A DNA stretch of 7,586 nucleotides from the NCBI GenBank assembly GCA_027021085.1, contig JALUVB010000156.1, forward strand, positions 1 to 7,586, written 5' to 3'. The notes under the pieces are model-generated. The model had not been told where the DNA came from. It made no database searches and saw only the letters and a list, made by a program, of their open reading frames with translations. The DNA is from a bacterium. Lineage in GTDB: Bacteria; CAIJMQ01; JAADFP01. A program made the position numbers and the translations under genes. Below are positions 1 through 5,723 of the stretch, piece after piece (within the stretch, counting starts at the first letter, position 1; each line of letters begins with the position of its first letter).

Positions 1-46
1 TTGCCATTCATGCAAATCCTAACATCCCTTAGAACCTCTCCCAAGA

Positions 47-71
47 TACCAGGATTACCAGGATACCAGGG
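47..71. repeat. Short direct repeat, TACCAGGAT unit
   Basis: TACCAGGAT occurs at 47-55 and 56-64, with a third truncated copy TACCAGGG at 64-71 sharing one base. No coding potential is seen here. It is the first of three small arrays packed into the 174-base non-coding end. Confidence 0.6.
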
Positions 72-87
72 TACCGCCCATCTATTC

Positions 88-115
88 ACTGCTTACTGTT
101 TACTGCTCACTATCT
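88..115. repeat. Degenerate 7-bp tandem array, ACTGYTY type
   Basis: Four consecutive heptamers: ACTGCTT, ACTGTTT, ACTGCTC, ACTATCT. The period is exactly 7 with one or more substitutions per unit. Degenerate heptamer arrays of this kind are known from intergenic DNA of some bacteria, such as the cyanobacterial STRR sequences, but no relation to those is claimed. Confidence 0.6.
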
Positions 116-120
116 CCGGT

Positions 121-148
121 CTACAGTCTATAGTCTATAGTCTAAAAG
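121..148. repeat. Second 7-bp tandem array, CTATAGT type
   Basis: Four consecutive heptamers: CTACAGT, CTATAGT, CTATAGT, CTAAAAG. It has the same period as the array at 88-115 but a different unit, and lies six bases after it. It runs into the downstream side of the likely terminator. Confidence 0.65.
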
Positions 149-150
149 GT

Positions 151-177
151 CTAAAACCTAACCCCGCGAGGGGGTCA
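151..177 (-). terminator. Probable weak intrinsic terminator of the triple radical SAM gene
   Basis: On the minus strand ACCCC-CTCGC-GGGGT (175-161) begins at the last base of the stop codon and is followed by TAGGTTTTAG. A second small hairpin (AGGT-TTTAG-ACCT, 159-147) is followed by TTTT. The stems are short and the U-runs broken, so efficiency may be modest, but the position directly behind the stop codon fits. Confidence 0.45.
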
Positions 178-3100
178 TTCGGGAAAAACAGTGATATTTT
201 TTAATCGTTTCTTTAATATTAGATAACTTTCCACGCAGAAGGTAAGCAGGAGAAGCAGGGACAGCCTGGGCAGGAGGAGGATTCTTCGTAGGGAAAGGCG
301 TAGCCCCCTTTTAAATCTTACTATACGTTTTAAAAGTCTCCATCCCCTGCTCTGCAGGATGCTGTCCAGCTCCTCTCTCAGCCTGTTTTTCTCTTCTTCC
401 AATGCGTTTATTATCTTCTTGTCTTCTACCTCTACCACTTTTACCACTTCTTTTACCGGCGGGGTAAGTTTCTGCAGGGAATTTACCGCTTTCCTGAGTT
501 CTGAAAGGTTGCTTACCCTGTGTTCTTTCCCCTCTCTGAAGTTTGTTTCCTGCACCGGTATCCCCAGGTCCCAGGCCAGGCGGAGGAGTGTCTCTCCCCT
601 TCTTTTTCTGGTCTGGTAGTCGTTCCCATCTTCTGTCCACCACATATAATGCCAGTTGTCTTCCGGCAGATTTATCCCGTAGTCCCGGTGGTGGGTGTAA
701 ACATCGGTATCTTCTATCAGGTGAAGCGTATTTATTGACTTTATTTTGTCTATATAATCCGCGTTCCTTTCTATGAAGTCATAGGTCTGGTAGAACTCCT
801 TTTCTCCTTCTCCCGGAAAACCTACTATGATAAAGGTTTCCACTCTCATGCCTGCTTCTTTTGCCCAGCGGATTACTTGTTCTGCGTCTTCTGCCGTGTA
901 GAACTTCTTCATTCTTTTGAGCACTTTGCTTGACCCGCTCTCCACCCCAATCTGGAGTTTGTAGCAGCCTGCTTTTTTCATCTTTACGAGTAATTCCCGG
1001 CTCATATCCCGGCGCGGGGCAATCTGTCCGCTCCACTCTACCCGGAATCCCTTCTTGAGAATAAGGTCGCATATCCCCTCTACCTGGGGCAGGTATCCGT
1101 TGAGGAGAGGGTCTACCACGGTAAATTTTTTCACCCCGAGCCTTTTACAGTAATCTTCAATTCCTTCCACTACCCAGGGAGAATCATGGTAGCGGTACTG
1201 TTTTACCAGGCGGGGATTCTTGCAGAAAGCACATTTCCCGATGCATCCCCTGCTCCATTCCAGGAATAATTCGTCTCCCGGATATTGCTCTATCCTGAAG
1301 CCGTGGTAGTCAGGGTAGGGGATGGAATCAAGAGGCATTATGGGAGGGCGTGGCAGGTAGAAGCATTTCCCGGCATGGTAAACAGCCGCTCCCCTTACTC
1401 CGTCAATTTCCCTGCCTTCCTTAATCCTGCCGGCAATTTCTACCAGGGTTTCCTCTCCTTCTCCCACCACGTAGCATAGGATTTCCTCTCCTATCCTGTC
1501 TACGAATATCTGCCTTGCCTGGGAAGTGGAGGCAGAGGGGCCTCCCAGGATTATGGGAAAGCGGGCGCCCTTTTCCCGCAATCTTTTAATCAGGGAGATG
1601 GTTATCCTCTCTTTCCCGTCCACTACGGAAATTCCTAAAAGAGACGGGTTTTTGCGCAGTATGTCTTCCGCGCTTTTATCCAGTAATTCTTCTACGATGC
1701 TTTCTACCAGCGGGTAGGTTTCATCCCTTGCCCAGAAGTTTTTGTTTTCTACGTGCCAGAGGAGTTTCCACTCCTGGCTTACTTTTTTGTAGAATTTAAG
1801 GTTGAGGTCCATGCTTTCCACAGAAAAGCCTTTCTCGCGGGCATAACGGGAAAGAAAGGCCAGGGAAAGCGGGGGGTTTTCCACTCCCCAGGGAGGAGGA
1901 TTGATCAGGAGAATATCCAGCTTGCCTGCTTCTCCCCGGCAGGAAGTTTTCTTACCGACTTCACATTTTAGAGCAGCCTTTCTCTCAAATCCTGCCTTGC
2001 CCTCATCGTATATTCCGGCGAAGCGAACGTTTATCCCCAGGTCCTGAGCCAGCTCCAGTAATTCCCTGGTTCTTCTCTTCCGGATTTCGTAGGTATTGTC
2101 TCCTTCCAGACTTTCCCAGTAGTAGCACCAGTTACCTTTGGGCAGTTTTATAGAGAACTTCTCCGGCGATTTCTCCAGCTCTATATCTGCGTTTACATAG
2201 CAGGGGTTCAGGCTGGATATCTCGTCCACGTATTCCTTTATTGAGGCGAGTCTTTTCCTGGTAAGGGAAAAATCTTCCTCCCTTTCTCCCGGGAATCCCA
2301 CAATGAGGTTAATGGAAGTGCCGATACCTGCTTTCTTGGTATTTCGCAGAACCTCCTTGATTTCGGCAAAAGAATATTTCTTTTTCATCTTTTTCAACAC
2401 GTTCTCGGAGAGGCTTTCCACTCCGTAGGTAATCCAGTTAAGCCCGCTTTCCCTCAGTTTTTGCAGAAGAGAGGGGCTCATTTCCCTGCGGATAGTGCCC
2501 TGGGCATTCCACTGAATATTTAGGTTAGCATTGATGAGGTATTCTGACAACTCTTCCAGCCTCTTGAGGCTTCCGTTGAACATCAAATCGTTGCACTGGA
2601 ATATCTCTGTATTGAATTTCTCATGCATGGTTTTCATCTCCCGGAAGATATTATAAGCAGGTCGATACCGGTATTTGCCCTGCCATATTTTCCAGTCGTT
2701 GCAAAATGTGCATTTGTTCACACATCCCCGGCTGAACAGGATAGGCAGGGTATTCCGGGAGGGATAAAGATGCAGGGGAAATTTCTCCCAGGCAGGGAAG
2801 GGAATCTCATCCAGGTTCTTTATTAAGGAAGGGTGAGAAGGAGCAGTGTATTTACCGTTAAGGTAAATTATTGCTCCCGGCAGGGGATGCATATTGCCTG
2901 AGAGCAAGGAATTTATTAGCTGGCAGGTCGTTTCTTCCCCTTCACCTATCACAAAGGCATCTACCACGCCGGGCTCGGCAAAATAATCAGACGACTTAAA
3001 AGAAATCATGAATCTTAAAGGCATGACAGCATCGTTATAGAGGAATGAACAGGAGGGGCCGCCAAAGATGATGAATAAATCGGGTTTCTTCTGCTTCAGC

Positions 3101-4848
3101 CTCTTCGCCAGCTCTGCGGAAAACAGGATATTTGCCCCGTAGAGGGAAAAACCTATTACCCTGTATCCTTTCTCTATAATTTTATCTGCATAATGCTCTA
3201 TATCTTCTGCAAAATATTTTCTTGTTTCTTTGAAAAGGTCCTCCCAGGCCCAGAGGTTATAGTTTTCCATTTTCCAGAGATTCTTCCTTTTAGAATCACT
3301 ATGCACATAAGTTTCCACGTTTATATCCAGCACATCCACGGGTATGCCTTTGCTGTTCAGGTAGGCGGAAAGGTAGCCTACCCCTAAGGGAGGGATAGAA
3401 ACATCCCACATGGGACACATTAACAGGAGAACCCTCTCTTTTCCCTGGCTACGGGAGAAGGTGTCAGCCTGCAGGGTGCGGGGCAGGTTTGTGGTGAAAA
3501 TGTGCAGCTTATGGCTTTTTGCCTTTTTAATCAGCTTCTTAATGCGTTCCAGCCTTATGCGGGGAGTATTATCCCTGTTTTCCGTAAACCAGTGAGTATC
3601 TATTTTGCCCGTATCCTCTGGCAGTAAAATGCTGTATCTCTCCCGGTTTACCAGCAAATCCGAGCCCAATGTGGCATTGCACATATTAAGATTGGTAATT
3701 CCGCTTATGTTTTCTAAGTTTCTCTCTATGAATTCTGCGGTTTTTGTGAAATCTTCTTCGCTTTCACCCGGAAATCCCACTATGAAGTTTACCTGGGTAT
3801 TGATTCCTGCCTTCCGGGTATCCTCCAGCACTTTTCCCGCCTCTTCCGCGGTAAATTTTTTCTGCATCAGCTGTAGCACCCGGTTGGAACCTGACTCTAT
3901 GCCGTAATTCAAGGTGATACAACCCGCCTGCCTCATCTTGCAGAGCAAATCGTAGGTTAAAAATTTCCAGGGAATAGCTAAGGCAATCCATTCCACTTTG
4001 AAAGGAGCCTCTATCAGTAAATCGCATAAGCGGTTAAGTTCTGCGGGGTTTGCATTTATTGCCTGGTCATTGAAATAGAATTTTTTAATATTGTTTTTTC
4101 GCTGATGATACTCAATCTCCTCGTATATCTTCTTTGCCTGGCGGGTTCTCAATTTCCCTATGTATCGCCAGTCGTTGCAAAATGCACATTTGAATATACA
4201 ACCCCGGTTCATTAACAGGCATACAGCATTATCCCGGTATTTTGCCAGGTCAAACTCCTGGTAGGTGAGAAGAGGTAAATCCTGCAGGTCTTTTAAGAAT
4301 ACTGGTTTTACCACCTCTTCCGGGTCGCTTATAATCCCTTCTACTTCCTCCTCACCTTTTAAAAATTTGTAGAGTGCTTCTTCTCCCTCGCCTACCACGA
4401 AATAATCTATCAGGCCGGGCGGGAAGTTTCTTCGCTCCAGCACGTCGTATACTCCTCTTCCTCCGGCAATTAGTATTTTCTTGCTCCTCTCCTTTATTAT
4501 TCTGGCCACTTCCCGGCTGAAGAGGCGGTTCGGTGCATAAAGCGAAAACCCCACCTTGTCTATATCCTCTCTCATAATCCTCTCCGCTGCCCATTCTATT
4601 TCGTGCTCCAGCAGGGGTTTTATCTGGCGGTAGAATGAATCCGTCTCCCACCATAAATGCGCGTAATCCATCTCCCACAGCTTTCTTTTTTCCGGCGTAA
4701 CCCTGTGGTATAACTCTACGTTTAAATCCAGTACTTTTACTGCAACTTCCCTGCTCTGCAGGAAACTGCTGATAGAGGCCAATGAGAGGGGAGGAGTCTC
4801 CACTCCCCAGGAAGGAAGAATAACCAGGAGAATTTCCGGATTTTTCAA
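175..4848 (-). CDS. Three-module B12-binding-type radical SAM fusion protein with coiled-coil/hydrophobic tail
   Basis: A 1557-residue protein with three consecutive modules, each a cobalamin-binding-like Rossmann part followed by a radical SAM domain. 4Fe-4S motifs are CIFKCAFC (residues 217-224), CVNKCTFC (709-716) and CIGKCAFC (1202-1209), about 492 residues apart. Every module starts with a hydrophobic strand and a PPL(S/G) segment (residues 19, 486 and 992), has a GG turn followed by GEGEE (153, 635, 1129), and has GIES/GVES (316, 809, 1301) and GFPGE (358, 851, 1343) after the cluster. No DxHxxG cobalt-ligand motif is visible, so any cobalamin would bind without the usual histidine. Residues about 1463-1500 look like a coiled coil, followed by SRGWRLLKR, a basic stretch and a leucine-rich segment (about 1523-1545). 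Family knowledge suggests radical methyl transfer or related chemistry; the substrate is unknown. The start is TTG with AAGGAG 9 bases upstream. No start codon preceded by a ribosome site is apparent at the module junctions, so this is one gene. Confidence 0.93.
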   Translation of the reverse strand: MKNPEILLVILPSWGVETPPLSLASISSFLQSREVAVKVLDLNVELYHRVTPEKRKLWEMDYAHLWWETDSFYRQIKPLLEHEIEWAAERIMREDIDKVGFSLYAPNRLFSREVARIIKERSKKILIAGGRGVYDVLERRNFPPGLIDYFVVGEGEEALYKFLKGEEEVEGIISDPEEVVKPVFLKDLQDLPLLTYQEFDLAKYRDNAVCLLMNRGCIFKCAFCNDWRYIGKLRTRQAKKIYEEIEYHQRKNNIKKFYFNDQAINANPAELNRLCDLLIEAPFKVEWIALAIPWKFLTYDLLCKMRQAGCITLNYGIESGSNRVLQLMQKKFTAEEAGKVLEDTRKAGINTQVNFIVGFPGESEEDFTKTAEFIERNLENISGITNLNMCNATLGSDLLVNRERYSILLPEDTGKIDTHWFTENRDNTPRIRLERIKKLIKKAKSHKLHIFTTNLPRTLQADTFSRSQGKERVLLLMCPMWDVSIPPLGVGYLSAYLNSKGIPVDVLDINVETYVHSDSKRKNLWKMENYNLWAWEDLFKETRKYFAEDIEHYADKIIEKGYRVIGFSLYGANILFSAELAKRLKQKKPDLFIIFGGPSCSFLYNDAVMPLRFMISFKSSDYFAEPGVVDAFVIGEGEETTCQLINSLLSGNMHPLPGAIIYLNGKYTAPSHPSLIKNLDEIPFPAWEKFPLHLYPSRNTLPILFSRGCVNKCTFCNDWKIWQGKYRYRPAYNIFREMKTMHEKFNTEIFQCNDLMFNGSLKRLEELSEYLINANLNIQWNAQGTIRREMSPSLLQKLRESGLNWITYGVESLSENVLKKMKKKYSFAEIKEVLRNTKKAGIGTSINLIVGFPGEREEDFSLTRKRLASIKEYVDEISSLNPCYVNADIELEKSPEKFSIKLPKGNWCYYWESLEGDNTYEIRKRRTRELLELAQDLGINVRFAGIYDEGKAGFERKAALKCEVGKKTSCRGEAGKLDILLINPPPWGVENPPLSLAFLSRYAREKGFSVESMDLNLKFYKKVSQEWKLLWHVENKNFWARDETYPLVESIVEELLDKSAEDILRKNPSLLGISVVDGKERITISLIKRLREKGARFPIILGGPSASTSQARQIFVDRIGEEILCYVVGEGEETLVEIAGRIKEGREIDGVRGAAVYHAGKCFYLPRPPIMPLDSIPYPDYHGFRIEQYPGDELFLEWSRGCIGKCAFCKNPRLVKQYRYHDSPWVVEGIEDYCKRLGVKKFTVVDPLLNGYLPQVEGICDLILKKGFRVEWSGQIAPRRDMSRELLVKMKKAGCYKLQIGVESGSSKVLKRMKKFYTAEDAEQVIRWAKEAGMRVETFIIVGFPGEGEKEFYQTYDFIERNADYIDKIKSINTLHLIEDTDVYTHHRDYGINLPEDNWHYMWWTEDGNDYQTRKRRGETLLRLAWDLGIPVQETNFREGKEHRVSNLSELRKAVNSLQKLTPPVKEVVKVVEVEDKKIINALEEEKNRLREELDSILQSRGWRLLKRIVRFKRGLRLSLRRILLLPRLSLLLLLTFCVESYLILKKRLKNITVFPE
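4168..4192. repeat. Nucleotide-level echo of the Fe-S cluster region shared by modules 1 and 2
   Basis: These 25 bases encode part of the first 4Fe-4S motif of the triple radical SAM gene and match 2692-2716, in the second module, at 23 of 25 positions, with the first 17 bases (CCAGTCGTTGCAAAATG on the plus strand) identical. The third module does not share this stretch (it has CKNP where the others have CNDW). A shorter identity, TCCACTCCCCAGG, links the N-terminal ends of modules 1 and 3 near 4800 and 1880. Together they suggest that the modules arose by duplication inside the gene, although some identity would follow from protein constraint alone. Confidence 0.6.
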
Positions 4849-4857
4849 TGTTATTCT

Positions 4858-4863
4858 CTCCTT
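4858..4863 (-). promoter_or_regulatory. Shine-Dalgarno site deciding a TTG start
   Basis: AAGGAG on the minus strand lies 9 bases before the TTG at 4848, and no ATG or GTG in the frame lies closer to it. This supports TTG as the true start of the triple-module gene. An 11-base palindrome (TTCTC-T-GAGAA on the plus strand, 4862-4872) touches the site, but its stem is short and a role in hiding the site is only a guess. The gap to the upstream toxin gene is 61 bases, with no convincing promoter or terminator, so readthrough from the toxin genes is possible. Confidence 0.7.
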
Positions 4864-4909
4864 CTCTGAGAACTTAAAAGGAATGGGCCTGTTTTCCCCT
4901 CTCTTCTCT

Positions 4910-5338
4910 CTACCCGCCTGTTCTTTCTAACCATGTTATCCTGTCGAAATCCCTGTCAAAACTCATTATTCTCTTTATGTTTTTCTCCCTGGCCACCAGA
5001 GCAATCAAGCAGTCGTGAAAATTAAGTTTACCTTCATGCTCTTTCATAAGCAGGAGGATGTTCTTATAGTAATTGATTATATTGGGATATGTCCATATAA
5101 TTATCTCCGGGGGTATTGCCTTGCAGATAGCATCTATTACCTGGTTAATCTGCTCGCCTTTTCCTCTTTCTACGGCTCTCCTGCATAATACTGAAAATAC
5201 TTCGTTGAGGACACAATCCAGAATTATGCCTTCAATGCCCTTTCTTTCCATCAATTGCACTGCCTTGGAATGCCAGAGGTCATCTTTATCAAAATAACCT
5301 ACTAAAATATTAGCATCCAGTATGGTTTTCTCATTCAT
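4910..5338 (-). CDS. vapC: PIN-domain ribonuclease toxin, VapC-like
   Basis: A 142-residue protein of the usual VapC length. PIN toxins are Mg2+-dependent ribonucleases that cut RNA (tRNA or rRNA in studied members) when not held by their antitoxin. The acidic residues are where the family puts them: D8 in LDANILVGYF, E46 in LNEVF, D109 in NFHDCLIAL, and D128/D130/D132 in SFDRDFD. The active site therefore looks intact. The ATG at 5338 is chosen because it lies inside the end of the antitoxin gene (8-base overlap, ATGAATGA), as is typical for translational coupling. The longer frame reaching 5365 would intrude further into the antitoxin and adds nothing PIN-like. Regulation is probably by the antitoxin-toxin complex at the palindrome upstream of the antitoxin gene. 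The target RNA cannot be inferred. Confidence 0.9.
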   Translation of the reverse strand: MNEKTILDANILVGYFDKDDLWHSKAVQLMERKGIEGIILDCVLNEVFSVLCRRAVERGKGEQINQVIDAICKAIPPEIIIWTYPNIINYYKNILLLMKEHEGKLNFHDCLIALVAREKNIKRIMSFDRDFDRITWLERTGG

Positions 5339-5549
5339 AGTACTCCTCGCTGTCTTTAACGGCATCTCCTCCCCATCCCACGATTCCCTTTAGCCTGGAG
5401 AGAGTATCTACCGGAAGGGAAGGTACTGGCTCAGAAATCACTTTCTCCAGTGTCTTCTCTATAAATTTGGATAGACTCATCCCTTTTCTGCGGGCTTTCT
5501 CTCGCACTTTATTCAGAAGAGGTTCTTTTATATAGATTGATATATTCAT
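5331..5549 (-). CDS. vapB: Ribbon-helix-helix antitoxin, VapB-like
   Basis: A 72-residue protein with the layout of a ribbon-helix-helix antitoxin. Residues 2-7 (NISIYI) form the DNA-contacting strand, about 9-23 the first helix, a glycine-methionine-serine turn follows, and about 26-40 the second helix (LSKFIEKTLEKVI). The C-terminal 30 residues (RLKGIVGWGGDAV, then DSEEYYE) are the type of acidic tail that wraps the PIN toxin. The start is ATG 5549, seven bases after a strong GGAGGT; a GTG at 5558 is in frame but overlaps that ribosome site. The gene ends 8 bases inside vapC. A perfect 18-bp palindrome 20 bases upstream is a good candidate for its own operator. Family calls such as VapB and other ribbon-helix-helix antitoxins are hard to separate at this length. 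Confidence 0.85.
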   Translation of the reverse strand: MNISIYIKEPLLNKVREKARRKGMSLSKFIEKTLEKVISEPVPSLPVDTLSRLKGIVGWGGDAVKDSEEYYE

Positions 5550-5556
5550 TTCTCTC

Positions 5557-5562
5557 ACCTCC
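5557..5562 (-). promoter_or_regulatory. Shine-Dalgarno site of the antitoxin gene
   Basis: GGAGGT on the minus strand, seven bases before ATG 5549. It is the strongest ribosome site in the window and decides the antitoxin start in favour of 5549 over the in-frame GTG at 5558. Confidence 0.8.
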
Positions 5563-5568
5563 GCCTAT

Positions 5569-5597
5569 AATATAATATATTATATTGGTTTTGTAAA
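5569..5597 (-). promoter_or_regulatory. Candidate vapBC promoter with an 18-bp A/T palindrome as operator
   Basis: Bases 5569-5586 form the perfect palindrome AATATAATATATTATATT. On the minus strand TTTACA (5597-5592) is followed after 17 bases by TATATT (5574-5569), and a consensus TATAAT also lies within the palindrome (5584-5579). The palindrome therefore covers the likely -10 and spacer, where a ribbon-helix-helix antitoxin complex would block RNA polymerase. The leader would be very short, with the ribosome site almost at its 5' end. A/T-only palindromes can arise by chance, so the placement carries most of the weight. Confidence 0.6.
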
Positions 5598-5665
5598 GTC
5601 TTCCAGGGCTCGTCTTCCTGGATGGCCCCTCTGGCAGTAGTAAGACAGTTTCCATCCCGTCATTT

Positions 5666-5690
5666 CCCTGGGTGATATTATCTCCCGGGG
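5666..5690. repeat. 25-bp imperfect dyad in the intergenic region
   Basis: The core is GGGTGATATTATCTCCC, a GATA/TATC pair around a central T flanked by GGG and CCC. The dyad extends outward to CCC and GGG, with 10 of 12 base pairs complementary plus one G-T. It lies about 80 bases before the vapBC palindrome. It could be a protein-binding site or an RNA hairpin. No T-run follows on either strand, so it is not a classical terminator. Confidence 0.55.
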
Positions 5691-5691
5691 C

Positions 5692-5723
5692 AAATGCGGA
5701 TATATCTTCGGAGCTTCGCATTT
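5692..5723. repeat. Inverted repeat immediately after the radical SAM stop codon
   Basis: AAATGCG (5692-5698) pairs with CGCATTT (5717-5723) across an 18-base loop, directly after the TGA of the upstream radical SAM gene. It could stabilise the 3' end of that mRNA or weakly terminate it. No U-run follows in the direction of transcription. Together with the dyad beside it and a small TCCAGG/CCTGGA repeat at 5602-5622, it makes this 174-base gap unusually rich in inverted repeats. Confidence 0.4.

Noticed and set aside
1-204. A 67-codon plus-strand open frame at the window start
   Set aside because: It runs through the tandem-repeat arrays and into the 3' end of the triple-module gene, and its product reflects the repeats.
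3605-3907. A 100-codon plus-strand open frame
   Set aside because: It is antisense to the first radical SAM module, with no start signal and no domain-like features.
4849-4909. A possible terminator or riboswitch in the gap before the triple-module gene
   Set aside because: There are only 61 bases, with a weak GGG/CCC pairing and a one-base-loop palindrome. It is too short for a cobalamin riboswitch.
5580-5663. A 27-residue open frame starting at ATG 5663 in the intergenic gap
   Set aside because: There is no ribosome site at useful spacing and it is too short to judge. It is reported only as part of the open stretch after the TGA.
5509-5721. A 70-codon minus-strand open frame upstream of and overlapping the antitoxin
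   Set aside because: It passes through the palindromic promoter region into another frame of the antitoxin gene, whose own start and ribosome site are much better.
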